Part shown: positions 1 through 8,877 of the stretch, in pieces | Numbering within the stretch: the first letter of the stretch is position 1 | Layout of the letters: every line of letters begins with the position of its first letter | Source: Rubrivivax sp. | GTDB lineage: Bacteria; Pseudomonadota; Gammaproteobacteria; Burkholderiales; Burkholderiaceae_C | Assembly: GCA_016790425.1 (NCBI GenBank) | Contig: JAEUPF010000116.1 | Span: forward strand, 1 to 51,768 | Reading direction: 5' to 3' | DNA: 51,768 nucleotides | The notes under the pieces: generated by a model | Databases searched by the model: none | Told to the model about the DNA's origin: nothing | What the model saw: only the letters and a program-made list of their open reading frames with translations | Program-made: the position numbers and the translations under genes

Positions 1-983
1 GGCCCGACGCCGAGCCACAGGAAGCCCATCAGCGCCGCGAAGGCGAGCGTGCCCGCCGGCGTGGGCGCCGAGGCGAAGTACCACAGCAGCACGAGCGAGC
101 GCGCGACGTAGATGCCGCCCAGCAGCACCAGCTTGTTCCAGCGCCCGCCGGCCCAGCCGAAGAAGAGGCTGCCCAGGACGTTGAAGCCGCCGATCACGCC
201 CAGCGCCTGCGCGCTCAGCATCGGGTCCATGCCGCAGACCTGCAGGTACGAGGGCAGGTGCGTCGTCAGGAAGATCAGCTGCATGCCGCAGACGAAGAAG
301 GCCAGCGTCAGCACGACGAACGGCACGTGCCTGATCGCCGCGCCGAGTGCGGCGCCGGCGCTGTCGCCCACCTTCTCGGGCGACGGCGGCAGCGGCACCT
401 GGTCGACCTTGCCGGCGACCCAGGCCGCCGGCAGCATGATCAGGGCCAGGATCGAGAAGCCGATGACGCCCACGCGCCAGCCGTAGGCCTGGTTGAGCGC
501 CTGGCCGATGGGCGCCGCGAGCATCGCGCCCAGCGAACCGGCCGCCGACACGGCGCCCAGCACCGCGCTGCGCACCGCCGCGCTGACCGGGCGCGACGCC
601 GCGGCCGAGGCCAGCGCCGGGCCGGTGCAGGCCATCGAGGCACCGATGAAGACGCCAGCGCCGAGCACCACGCCGGTGATGCCCGTGGCGCCGGCCAGCA
701 TCAGCATGCCCAGCAGGTACAGCAGCGAGCCGCCCAGCATCAGCGGGCGCAGGCCGAAGCGCACCGAGAGCGCGCCGGCCAGCGGCTGCAGCACGCCCCA
801 CAGCAGGTTCTGCACCGCGATGGCGAGGGTGAAGTCCGACACCGAGATGCCGATGCCCTTCGTCAGGTCGGGCATGAAGATGCCCAGGCTCTGCCGCAGG
901 CCCATCGCGAAGGTGAGCATCAGCGAAGCGCCGAAGAGGATCGGCAGCGCCGGTTTCAGGCTCTCGAAGCGGCTCGTCGACAC
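1..983 (-). CDS. MFS transporter (3' end outside window)
   Basis: Major facilitator superfamily permease, inner membrane; substrate unknown. The reading frame starts at a GTG at 983 with an AGGAG five bases upstream and stays open to the window edge, giving 327 codons. The protein begins MSTSRFESLKPALPILFGAS and shows at least nine hydrophobic helices. An MFS-like loop (VRFGLRP) lies between helices 2 and 3. The segment GLRQSLGIFMPDL near the N-terminus resembles the monocarboxylate/oxalate-formate antiporter branch. An organic-acid substrate would therefore fit, but this is inference. The C-terminal helices and the downstream neighbour lie outside the window. The gene is divergent from the phosphoesterase at 1168, with 184 bp between them. 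Confidence 0.85.
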   Translation of the reverse strand, partial: MSTSRFESLKPALPILFGASLMLTFAMGLRQSLGIFMPDLTKGIGISVSDFTLAIAVQNLLWGVLQPLAGALSVRFGLRPLMLGGSLLYLLGMLMLAGATGITGVVLGAGVFIGASMACTGPALASAAASRPVSAAVRSAVLGAVSAAGSLGAMLAAPIGQALNQAYGWRVGVIGFSILALIMLPAAWVAGKVDQVPLPPSPEKVGDSAGAALGAAIRHVPFVVLTLAFFVCGMQLIFLTTHLPSYLQVCGMDPMLSAQALGVIGGFNVLGSLFFGWAGGRWNKLVLLGGIYVARSLVLLWYFASAPTPAGTLAFAALMGFLWLGVG

Positions 984-1167
984 GCAGTCTCCTGGAGGGG
1001 ATGTTGTTCCGGGCGGGCGCCACGGTAACCGAAGGCCCCGCCCGCCGTGTGGACGGAGCTGTCTTGCCGGCGCGCGGGCGAACGCGACGGGCGCACTGCC
1101 TTGCAGCCGCAGCGCCCAGCGACGGCGGCGCTTGAAGCCGGACCGCTGCAGCACCATCTGAGGCGCC

Positions 1168-2286
1168 ATGTTCCCGCTGTGGCTGCTGGCGCTGCTGCAC
1201 CTGTACATCGGCTGGCGCCTCGCCCCGGAGCTGCCGGGTACCCTCGCGCCGTGGTCCTTCGCCGCGCTGCTGCTGGCATCGGCGATCCTGATCCCGCTGG
1301 CGTGGTTCGGCCGTCGCTTGCGCGACAAGGATGGCGGCCGGACGCTGGCCGACCGCCTCACCTGGGCCGGCATGCTGGCGCTGGGCCTGTTCTCGACGCT
1401 GCTGGTGCTCACCCTGCTGCGCGACGCGGTGCTGCTGCTCGCCTGGCCGCTCGGCTTCGCGCAGCTGCCGCAAGGGTCGGCCTTGGCGGTGGTCGGTGGC
1501 GCGGCGCTGTTCATGGCCATCGGCCTGTTCAACGCCCGCCGCACGGCGCGCGTGCGCGAGGTCGAGCTGCCGGTGGCCGGCCTGCCGGCCGCGCTGCACG
1601 GCTTCACCATCGCGCAGATCAGCGACATCCACGTCGGGCCGACGATCAAGCAGCCGTACCTGCAAGCCATCGTCGAAGCGGTGAACGGGCTCGAGGCCGA
1701 CGCCGTGGCAGTGACGGGCGACCTCGTCGACGGCCGCGTGCAGGACCTGGCGCCGCACATTGCACCGCTCGCCCAGCTCCGCTCGCGCCACGGCACCTTC
1801 TTCGTCACCGGCAACCACGAGTACTACAGTGGCGCCGACGAATGGGTCGCCGAGCTCGGGCGGCTGGGCCTGCGGGTGCTGATGAACGAGCACGTGGTGC
1901 TGCGCCACGGCGGCGCCACCCTGGTGCTGGCCGGCGTGGCCGACAGCACCGCGCACCACTTCAGCCCGCGCCACCGCAGCGACCCGCAGCGCGCAATCGA
2001 CGGCGCCCCGGGCGACGCGGGCGTGCGCGTGCTGCTGGCGCACCAGCCGCGCAGCGCGCAGGCCGCGGCCCAGGCGGGCTTCGACGTGCAGCTGTCGGGC
2101 CACACGCACGGCGGCCAGTACTGGCCGTGGAACCTGTTCGTCCGCCTGCAGCAGCCCTACACGGCCGGCCTGCACCGCTTGCAGCAGTTGTGGGTGTACA
2201 CGAGCCGCGGCACCGGCTACTGGGGCCCGCCGCTGCGCTTCGGGGCGCCGAGCGAGATCACGCGGCTGCGCATCGTCGCGGCCTGA
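1168..2286 (+). CDS. Membrane-anchored calcineurin-like metallophosphoesterase
   Basis: A 372-residue metal-dependent phosphoesterase of the YkuE/YaeI-like group. The first ~140 residues contain four hydrophobic segments, which anchor it in the inner membrane. The catalytic domain follows with the family motifs in order: SDIHVG (about 152), GDLVDG (about 183), GNHEYY (about 215), HQP (about 292) and GHTHGG (about 311). These supply the two-metal site. Family members act on nucleotide or lipid pyrophosphate bonds, but the substrate cannot be read from sequence. The ATG at 1168 starts directly in the first membrane helix. The ribosome binding site is weak (GAGGCGCC). The gene ends 99 bp before the convergent glutathione transferase. 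Confidence 0.88.
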   Translation: MFPLWLLALLHLYIGWRLAPELPGTLAPWSFAALLLASAILIPLAWFGRRLRDKDGGRTLADRLTWAGMLALGLFSTLLVLTLLRDAVLLLAWPLGFAQLPQGSALAVVGGAALFMAIGLFNARRTARVREVELPVAGLPAALHGFTIAQISDIHVGPTIKQPYLQAIVEAVNGLEADAVAVTGDLVDGRVQDLAPHIAPLAQLRSRHGTFFVTGNHEYYSGADEWVAELGRLGLRVLMNEHVVLRHGGATLVLAGVADSTAHHFSPRHRSDPQRAIDGAPGDAGVRVLLAHQPRSAQAAAQAGFDVQLSGHTHGGQYWPWNLFVRLQQPYTAGLHRLQQLWVYTSRGTGYWGPPLRFGAPSEITRLRIVAA

Positions 2287-2385
2287 GGGGTGCGGTTCTG
2301 CAGGCCCGGATGACGCGCACGGGCCCCTGCTTCGAGATCTGCAAGGTGCAGCGGGCGCGCAGCAGCCTCTCGAGCGAGCGCTGAG

Positions 2386-3006
2386 TCAGCGCGCGCGCCG
2401 GCAGGCCGGCCGCTCGCTGCAGCGGCGCAGCCAGTCGGACAGGCGCGGGCGAGCGCCGGTCGCGACCCCGAACAGGTTGCCCAACTGCAGCCAGCTCGCC
2501 GCCGGAATGTCGGCCAGAGAGAACGTGCCGAGCAGGAACGGCCGTTCGCGCAGCCGCTCTTCCAGCGCATCGAGCCCGCGGTCGAAATGCGCCCGGTTGT
2601 ACTCGGCGCAGGCGGCGCTGCGGTCGGCGCTGCGGTACGAGACCGGCGAGTCGAGACCGTGGTAGACGAACTGCATCATGTTGTTGCCGAAGTCGACCAT
2701 CGCCCACAGCGTCCAGCTCAGGGCGTCGGCCCGCGCCTGGCCGGTGCCCGCCGGCCACAACTGGCGCTCGATGCCGTAGCGCTCGCCCAGGTGCAGCAGG
2801 ATCGCCGCCGATTCGAACAGCGTGACCTCGCCGTCGACGAGGGCGGGCACCTTGCCCAGCGGATGCAGCGCCAGGTGATGCGCCGCGCGCTGCTCCTGCT
2901 TGTGCGGGTCGAGCTGGACATACTCGTAGGCGATGCCCAGTTCCTCCAGGGCCCAGGACACGCGCGTGCCCGAGCTTCGCGGCCATGAATGAAGCGTGAT
3001 CGTCAT
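2386..3006 (-). CDS. Glutathione S-transferase family protein
   Basis: A 206-residue cytosolic GST. The thioredoxin-fold N-terminus (MTITLHSWPRSSGTRVSWAL) has a serine-rich active-site loop. LGKVPALVDG and ESAAILLHLGERYG follow, forming the usual glutathione site. An all-helical C-terminal domain follows, with FLLGTFSLADIPAASWLQLG as the N-capping/D-box-like region. The frame is open further upstream, but the ATG at 3006 is chosen because AAGGAGACAGCG precedes it and the family N-terminus starts there. It is divergent from the antiporter at 3212. The electrophile substrate is unknown. Confidence 0.9.
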   Translation of the reverse strand: MTITLHSWPRSSGTRVSWALEELGIAYEYVQLDPHKQEQRAAHHLALHPLGKVPALVDGEVTLFESAAILLHLGERYGIERQLWPAGTGQARADALSWTLWAMVDFGNNMMQFVYHGLDSPVSYRSADRSAACAEYNRAHFDRGLDALEERLRERPFLLGTFSLADIPAASWLQLGNLFGVATGARPRLSDWLRRCSERPACRRAR

Positions 3007-3211
3007 CGCTGTCTCCTTGTTTGCCGGACACGCCGGCCGGGCTTTGTTGCTGGGCTCGTCGCAGCGCAGTCGCATCGCGCGCAACGCCGCGGGCGGTGCT
3101 GCGCGTCCCTTCACTGTGACTCGGCGAGCCCGGCAGCGCAACGCTCGGGGCCGCAGCAGCCCTACGCCACACGGGGCCGGCAGCCGGATCGGGCTGAAGG
3201 CGCGCCGCAGA

Positions 3212-4972
3212 ATGGGCCGCGTGCACGCCGAGATGCCCCTCATCGCCACGCTGGCGGCCGCCTTCGGGCTGGCGCTGCTGTGCGGGCTCATCGCCACGCG
3301 GCTGAAGCTGCCGGCGCTCGTGGGCTACCTGCTCGCCGGCGTGGCGATCGGCCCGCACACGCCGGGCTTCGTCGGCGACGTGGCCATCGCCGCGCAGCTC
3401 GCCGAGATCGGCGTGATGCTGCTGATGTTCGGCGTCGGGCTGCACTTCTCGCTGGGCGACCTGCTCGCCGTGCGCAAGGTGGCGGTGCCCGGCGCGGTGG
3501 TGCAGATGGCGGTGGCCACCGCGATGGGCGCGGGCCTGGCCGCCTGGTGGGGCTGGCGGCCGGCGGCGGCCCTGGTGTTCGGCGTGTCGCTGTCGGTGGC
3601 GAGCACCGTGGTGCTGCTGCGCGCGCTGGAGTCGCGCGGCGCGCTGCAAAGCGGCAACGGGCGCATCGCGGTGGGCTGGCTCGTCGTCGAGGACCTTGCC
3701 ATGGTGCTGGTGCTGGTGCTGCTGCCCGCGGTGGCGGGGCTGCTGGAGCCGGCGGCGGCCACGGCAGCCACCACAGCCACCGCGGCAACGGCGCCGCGCA
3801 TCGCGCAGCCGCTGTGGCAGACGCTGGCGCAGACGCTGCTGGCCGTGGCCGCGTTCATCGCACTGATGCTGCTGGGCGGCCGCCGCCTGCTGCCGTGGGT
3901 GCTGTGGCAGATCTCGAGGACCGGCTCGCGCGAGCTGTTCACGCTGTGCGTGATGGCGGTGGCAGTGGGCATCGCCTACGGCGCTGCGGCGCTGTTCGGC
4001 GTCTCGGTGGCGCTGGGCGCCTTCTTCGCCGGCCTGGTGCTGCGCGAGTCGGAGTTCAGCCAGCGCGCGGCCGGCGAGTCGCTGCCCTTCCGCGACGCCT
4101 TCGCAGTGCTTTTCTTCGTGGCCGTGGGCATGCTGTTCGACTGGCATGTCCTCGTCGAGCGGCCGCTGCAGGTGCTGGCGGTGCTGGGCGTGGTGATGGT
4201 GGGCAAGTCGCTCGCCGCGGTGGCGCTGGTGCTGGCGCTGCGCTATCCGCTGGCCAGCGCGCTCGCGATCGCGGTGAGCCTGGCGCAGATCGGCGAGTTC
4301 TCGTTCATCCTTCTCGCATTGGGCGACCGGCTCGGCCTGATGCCGCCCGAGGCGTCGAGTCTCGTCGTCGCCGCGGCGCTGATCTCGATCGCGCTCAATC
4401 CGCTGCTGTTCTCGTTGGCCGAGCCGGCGCGGCGCTGGCTGCTTTCGCGCTCGGCGCTGGCGCAGCGCCTGGAGCGGCGCGACGAGCCGCTGGCCGAGCT
4501 GCCGATGAGCACCGACCGGCGCTTCCTGGCGCGCCAGGCGGTGCTCGTGGGCTACGGCGCCGTCGGCCGCGCCGTCGCCGCCGCGCTCGTGCGCGAGCAG
4601 GTGCCCTTGGTCGTCGTCGACCGCAACCGTGAGCGCATCGAGGCGCTTCGCGCGGCGGGCACGCCAGCGGTGCTGGGCGATGCCAGCGACCCGGCGGCCC
4701 TGGTGCAGGCGCACGTGGCCGAGGCGGGGCTGCTGGTGGTGGCGGTGCCGGAAAGCACCGACGTGCGGCCGTTGATCGACACCGCGCGCACGCTGAACCC
4801 GCTGCTGCCGATCGTCGTGCGTGCCACCGACCGCGAGATGGCCGCGTTGCTCGAAAGCGCCGGCGTGCGCAAGGCGGTGCACCCGAAGCAGGCGCTGGCC
4901 GATGCGCTGGCGGCGGCGGCGCTGCAGGTGATGGCGAAGGCACCGGGCGAGGGCGCTGCGGCGGGACGTTGA
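3212..4972 (+). CDS. ybaL: YbaL-type monovalent cation:proton antiporter (CPA2) with TrkA-N domain
   Basis: A 586-residue inner-membrane antiporter of the CPA2/Kef family. The membrane domain has about 12 helices, including LPALVGYLLAGVAIGPHTPG, LMFGVGLHFSLGDL, ASTVVLLRALE, ALGAFFAGLVLRESE and SLAQIGEFSFILLALG. From about residue 443 a Rossmann TrkA-N domain follows (VLVGYGAVGRAVAAAL), which in this family binds NAD(H) or nucleotides and gates transport. The sequence closely follows what I remember of E. coli YbaL, including TPGFV and SRELFTL. The start at 3212 gives the short pre-helix leader seen in YbaL. A GTG at 3221 and an ATG at 3233 are alternatives. The transported ion (K+ or Na+) is not determined. 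Confidence 0.88.
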   Translation: MGRVHAEMPLIATLAAAFGLALLCGLIATRLKLPALVGYLLAGVAIGPHTPGFVGDVAIAAQLAEIGVMLLMFGVGLHFSLGDLLAVRKVAVPGAVVQMAVATAMGAGLAAWWGWRPAAALVFGVSLSVASTVVLLRALESRGALQSGNGRIAVGWLVVEDLAMVLVLVLLPAVAGLLEPAAATAATTATAATAPRIAQPLWQTLAQTLLAVAAFIALMLLGGRRLLPWVLWQISRTGSRELFTLCVMAVAVGIAYGAAALFGVSVALGAFFAGLVLRESEFSQRAAGESLPFRDAFAVLFFVAVGMLFDWHVLVERPLQVLAVLGVVMVGKSLAAVALVLALRYPLASALAIAVSLAQIGEFSFILLALGDRLGLMPPEASSLVVAAALISIALNPLLFSLAEPARRWLLSRSALAQRLERRDEPLAELPMSTDRRFLARQAVLVGYGAVGRAVAAALVREQVPLVVVDRNRERIEALRAAGTPAVLGDASDPAALVQAHVAEAGLLVVAVPESTDVRPLIDTARTLNPLLPIVVRATDREMAALLESAGVRKAVHPKQALADALAAAALQVMAKAPGEGAAAGR

Positions 4973-5063
4973 GACGCCGCCGCGCCGGCATGGCGCCGCG
5001 CTGCAGGCGGATGCCGGCTCGCTTCGGGCTCAAGTTCGCCCGCGCCGTGCCGATGGGCGAGGG

Positions 5064-5789
5064 ATGTCGAAGCCATTGTCGAAGGCGGTCGGGCGGGCGC
5101 CTTTCAGGAACGAAACGGCGGGCCGCGCCGCTGCCGCGTCCGGCGCCCCGACCGACTACCCCGAATTGAAGCGGCTGCTCGGCTTGCTGTCGCCGCGGCG
5201 CCTGTTGCGCGCCGTCTTCGTCGACCAGCTGCGGCTGCGCCGGGAAGGCGCGAAGCTGAAGATCGATCTGGCCGCGCGCGATGCCCTGCCCGGTGTGCCG
5301 CCGGCGACCGGTTCCGCAGGGCCGGCAAGGAACACGCCGGCGAGTGCTGCGGCGCCGACCGCGGCCGCCCCTTCCGCCCAGGCGATGCGGCGCGCCCTCG
5401 GCGCGCTGCTGGACAGCCGGCCCGACAGCCGGGCCGTGCTCAAGCACCTGGCGGCGCTCGAACATCAGCTCGCGGTGCAGCCAGAGCCCTTCATCGGCGA
5501 CCTCTCGCTGTCGAGCCTGCAGCTCATGCTGCGGCAACTGCGCGGCCTGGTCACGCCACCGCCGGCGCCGGGCGTGGCGCGGCTGCTGGCCGAACTGGGC
5601 GAGGCCATCGAGGCCAAGAGCGCCGAGATCACCGCCACCCAGCCGGGCGTGCAGCCGATCTCGTCGTTCTTCGTCGACCACAAGGTCGAGGTGAAGGAGC
5701 TGGTCGGCCCGGCGGCGATGGACGAGTTCATCGAGACGCAGCGCGGCAGTGGCGCCGAGCTCGACCTGGAGCCCCTGAAGTTCGAGTAG
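5064..5789 (+). CDS. Conserved-looking protein of unknown function
   Basis: A 241-residue protein that I do not recognise. The start at 5064 has a GCGAGGG purine-rich stretch just upstream. It appears cytosolic: no signal peptide or membrane helix. Residues about 30-70 are basic and leucine-rich (PELKRLLGLLSPRRLLRAVF). A low-complexity Ala/Pro linker follows (about 80-110). The C-terminal half is predicted helical, with FFVDHKVEVKELVGPAAMDE near the end, which looks like the constrained part. Third-position GC bias matches its neighbours, supporting a real gene. It lies 91 bp after the antiporter and 50 bp before msrA, all in the same direction, so co-transcription is possible. Confidence 0.7.
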   Translation: MSKPLSKAVGRAPFRNETAGRAAAASGAPTDYPELKRLLGLLSPRRLLRAVFVDQLRLRREGAKLKIDLAARDALPGVPPATGSAGPARNTPASAAAPTAAAPSAQAMRRALGALLDSRPDSRAVLKHLAALEHQLAVQPEPFIGDLSLSSLQLMLRQLRGLVTPPPAPGVARLLAELGEAIEAKSAEITATQPGVQPISSFFVDHKVEVKELVGPAAMDEFIETQRGSGAELDLEPLKFE

Positions 5790-5839
5790 CCACGGCGCGC
5801 CCGGCACACTGGCGGGCACGCCAGCCTGGAGCCACGCCG

Positions 5840-6691
5840 ATGAACGCGCCGCCCGACGAGCCCGGTTCCGCCCGCCTCGAACCCGCTGCCGCTGCCGCTC
5901 CTGCTGCCGCTGCCGCTGCCGCTCCTGCTGCCGGTGCCGGTGCCTCCCGGCCCTGGCTGCGCGACGTCGGCGCGCTGGCCGGTGCGCTGGCCCTGGTGGC
6001 CTTCGTCGGCTGGTTCGCTTCGGGTTCCGCCGACACCAGCCGCGTCGTGCCGCCGCTGGCGAATGCCAACGCGCAAGGCGTGGCGGCGCGGTCGGCCGGC
6101 GCAGGCGGCAGCGAGACGGCGGTCTTCGCCGGCGGCTGCTTCTGGGGCGTGCAAGGCGTCTTCCAGCACATCCACGGCGTGCGCAACGCCGTTTCGGGCT
6201 ACGCCGGCGGCGAGCAGGGCACGGCGGTCTACGACAAGGTCGGCCGCGGCGACACCGGGCACGCCGAGGCGGTGCAGGTCACCTTCGACCCGCAGCAGGT
6301 CAGCTACGAGCGGCTGCTGCAGGTCTTCTTCTCGGTGGTGCACGACCCGACGCAGCTCGACCGCCAGGGGCCGGACTTCGGCCCGCAATACCGCTCGGCG
6401 ATCTTCCCGCAGGACGACGAACAGGCGCGCCTCGCGCGCGCCTACATCGCGCAACTCGGCGCGGCGAAGGTGTTCGGCGCGCCGATCGTCACCACGATCG
6501 AACCGGGCAAGGCGTTCTTCGCGGCCGAGGACTACCACCAGGACTTCCTCGTCCGCCATCCGGACCACCCGTACATCGTCGTGCACGACCTGCCCAAGGT
6601 GGCCGCCCTGCAGCGGCAGTTCCCCGGCCTCTACCGCGCCGAGCCGGCGACGGTGTCCGAGGCCAAGGGCCGCGGCGCTGCCGGATCCTAG
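5840..6691 (+). CDS. msrA: Peptide-methionine (S)-S-oxide reductase, membrane-anchored
   Basis: Reduces methionine-S-sulfoxide in proteins. This 283-residue form has an unusual N-terminus: an Ala/Pro stretch (about 15-34) and one membrane helix (GALAGALALVAFVGWFASG, about 44-62). This predicts a periplasmic catalytic domain tethered to the inner membrane. The MsrA domain carries GGCFWG with the nucleophile Cys100, then GYAGG, DPTQLDRQGPD and the YRSAIF/EDYHQD segments of the family. Cys100 is the only cysteine, so there is no resolving cysteine in the same chain and an external reductant would be needed. The ATG at 5840 has GGAG about nine bases upstream. The gene is followed after 50 bp by gspA in the same direction. 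Confidence 0.92.
   Translation: MNAPPDEPGSARLEPAAAAAPAAAAAAAPAAGAGASRPWLRDVGALAGALALVAFVGWFASGSADTSRVVPPLANANAQGVAARSAGAGGSETAVFAGGCFWGVQGVFQHIHGVRNAVSGYAGGEQGTAVYDKVGRGDTGHAEAVQVTFDPQQVSYERLLQVFFSVVHDPTQLDRQGPDFGPQYRSAIFPQDDEQARLARAYIAQLGAAKVFGAPIVTTIEPGKAFFAAEDYHQDFLVRHPDHPYIVVHDLPKVAALQRQFPGLYRAEPATVSEAKGRGAAGS
5885..5932 (+). repeat. 24-bp perfect tandem duplication inside msrA
   Basis: Two identical 24-bp units (5885-5908 and 5909-5932), themselves built of GCTGCC and GCTCCT steps. They encode two eight-residue Ala/Pro blocks of the N-terminal linker. The length is a multiple of three, so gain or loss of a unit keeps the frame. Confidence 0.9.
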
Positions 6692-6741
6692 GCGCGGGGA
6701 GCCGGCGGCGCCGCGCCGCCCGCCCTCGTTATCCTTGCCTC

Positions 6742-8874
6742 ATGTACGCCGAGTTCTTCGGGCTCAGCAAGGATCCGTTCTCCATCGCGCCGGACCCTCG
6801 CTTCCTGTTCATGAGCGAGAAGCACCGCGAGGCGCTGGCGCACCTGTTGTACGGCGTCGGCGGCGGCGGCGGTTTCGTGCTGCTCACCGGCGAGATCGGC
6901 GCCGGCAAGACGACGGTGTGCCGCGCCTTCCTCGAGCAGATTCCCCGCCATTGCGACGTCGCGTACATCTTCAACCCCAAGCTCACCGTCAGCGAGCTCT
7001 TGCAGTCGGTGTGCGAGGAGTTCCACGTGGCGCTGGCCGAGCCGGCGCTGGCCGGCGCCAGCGAGGCGCAGGTGAGCGCCGGCCAAGCGGCCGCGGCGCC
7101 GACGGTGAAGACCTACGTCGACGCGATCAACCGCTTCCTGCTCGCCGCGCACGCCGCCGGGCGCAGCGCCGTGCTCATCATCGACGAGGCGCAAAGCCTC
7201 GCCCCCGACGTGCTGGAGCAGCTGCGCCTGCTCACCAACCTCGAGACGCACGAGCGCAAGCTGCTGCAGATCATCCTCATCGGCCAGCCCGAGCTGCGCG
7301 ACATGCTCGCCAGCCCCGGACTCGAACAACTGGCGCAGCGCGTCATCGCCCGCTGCCATCTCGGGGCGCTGACGGCAGGCGAGACGGTGCGCTACGTGCA
7401 GCACCGCCTGGCGGTGGCGGGCGCCAGCGGTGGCACCAGCGTGCCGTTCGAGCCCGAGGCGATGTCGCGCCTGTTCCAGCTCACCGGCGGCGTGCCGCGG
7501 CGGATCAACCTGCTCGCCGGCCGCGCCATGCTGGGCGCCTATGCGCACGGCCGCAACCAGGTCGACCGGGCGATGGTCGAGCAGGCCGCGCGCGAGGTGT
7601 TCGACGTGCGCCGCGGCGGCGGCGCGCGGGCGGCGGCGCGCGCGGCGGGTGTCGAGCCGGGCTCTTCGCGCAGCACGAGGCCGGCTGCCTCGTCCTCGGG
7701 CAGCCCGAGTCGGCCGGCACCGCTGGGGTCGTCGGCCGGCAGCGGCCGCCCGGCCGTCGAGGGCTCGTGGCGCAACGCCTTGGCGCGGCCCGGGGCGCGC
7801 GTCGCCGCGGCGGTGGTGGCGGGCGGCGCGATCGGCCTGGCGCTGGGCGCGTGGGCCTGGCGCGACGGCTGGCTGCATGGCGGCAGCAGCGGCGCAAACG
7901 GTGCGATGGGGGCAGCGTCTTCGGTGGCCGCGGCCGGGTCGGCGGCGGCGGCAGCGGCGGCGCTGCCACCGCCCATGCGCACCGCGGGGGCGGTCACGGG
8001 GTCGGGCAGCGCCAGCGCGATCGCCGGCAGCGGCGGCAGCGCATCGTCAGCGGCCGCCGGCCCGGCAGGCCGCCTCGCCGCGGGTGCGGCCCTTGCCGTC
8101 CCGGCCGACACGCTCTCGCGCGACGAGGACCCGGCGATGGTGCTGGCGGCCGCCTGGGCCGACGAGGCGAGCGCGTGGCGTGCCCTGGCGATGGCGTGGC
8201 ACGCGCCGCTGGCCGAAGGCGATGTCTGCACGAAAGCCGCGCCCGCCGCGGGCCTGGCCTGCCACCGCACGCGCGGCGGCCTGGCCGCCGTGCGGCAGCT
8301 CGACCGACCCGGCCTCGTGTTCTTGCGCCAGCGCGACGAGCCGCCGGTGGTGGCGTTGCTGGTGGCGCTGGACGAGCGCGGGGCGACGCTGCAAACGCAC
8401 GGCCGCCATTGGCGCCTGAGTCTCGCGGCGCTGGCGACGGTGTGGCGCGGCGACTTCGCGACGCTGTGGCGCACGCCGCCCGGCTGGCGCGATGCCGCCG
8501 CCGCGCTGCCCCCGGCAGCATTGCCGGCCAGCGCGCGCGCGTGGGTGAACGAGCGCCTCGTCGACGCCGGCGTGCGCGACGCCGGCCAGCCGCTGCGCGA
8601 CCGCCTTTGGGCCTACCAGGTGGCGCAGGGCCTGCCGCCCGACGGCTTGCTGGGCCCGGTGACGATGATGCAGCTGGGCCGCGGCACCGTGGGCTTCGAC
8701 GAGCCGGCGCTGCGGCGGCCGCTGCCGCGCGAAGCGGCCGCCGGTTCAGCGGCCGGCGCGGCGACAGCAACATCCGCCCCGGCAGCGCGGGGCGCCCTCG
8801 CCAACGCAGCGCCCTCCGCGGCGCCCTCCGCGCCGGTCGCCGCGGCGGCCGCGGCCAGCGCGCCGGGGCGCTGA
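6742..8874 (+). CDS. gspA: GspA/ExeA-type AAA+ ATPase with peptidoglycan-binding domain
   Basis: ATPase partner of the type II secretion accessory complex (ExeAB/GspAB), which helps assemble the secretin through peptidoglycan. The protein has 710 residues. The N-terminal AAA domain begins MYAEFFGLSKDPFSIAPDPR, typical of ExeA. It has Walker A GEIGAGKT at 50-57, Walker B AVLIIDEAQ near 143 and the sensor region LLQIILIGQPELRD. A single transmembrane helix (AAAVVAGGAIGLALGAWAW) lies near residue 355. A Gly/Ala/Ser-rich periplasmic linker follows. The C-terminus has a peptidoglycan-binding-like segment (GLPPDGLLGPVTMMQL). GspB follows after 3 bp. The other type II secretion genes are not in this window. 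Confidence 0.9.
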   Translation: MYAEFFGLSKDPFSIAPDPRFLFMSEKHREALAHLLYGVGGGGGFVLLTGEIGAGKTTVCRAFLEQIPRHCDVAYIFNPKLTVSELLQSVCEEFHVALAEPALAGASEAQVSAGQAAAAPTVKTYVDAINRFLLAAHAAGRSAVLIIDEAQSLAPDVLEQLRLLTNLETHERKLLQIILIGQPELRDMLASPGLEQLAQRVIARCHLGALTAGETVRYVQHRLAVAGASGGTSVPFEPEAMSRLFQLTGGVPRRINLLAGRAMLGAYAHGRNQVDRAMVEQAAREVFDVRRGGGARAAARAAGVEPGSSRSTRPAASSSGSPSRPAPLGSSAGSGRPAVEGSWRNALARPGARVAAAVVAGGAIGLALGAWAWRDGWLHGGSSGANGAMGAASSVAAAGSAAAAAAALPPPMRTAGAVTGSGSASAIAGSGGSASSAAAGPAGRLAAGAALAVPADTLSRDEDPAMVLAAAWADEASAWRALAMAWHAPLAEGDVCTKAAPAAGLACHRTRGGLAAVRQLDRPGLVFLRQRDEPPVVALLVALDERGATLQTHGRHWRLSLAALATVWRGDFATLWRTPPGWRDAAAALPPAALPASARAWVNERLVDAGVRDAGQPLRDRLWAYQVAQGLPPDGLLGPVTMMQLGRGTVGFDEPALRRPLPREAAAGSAAGAATATSAPAARGALANAAPSAAPSAPVAAAAAASAPGR

Positions 8875-8877
8875 ACG

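Noticed and set aside
2258-4882. An 874-codon minus-strand open frame opposite the antiporter
   Set aside because: Antisense to the YbaL-type gene; His/Gln/Arg-rich and motif-free. Its end overlaps the GST in another frame.
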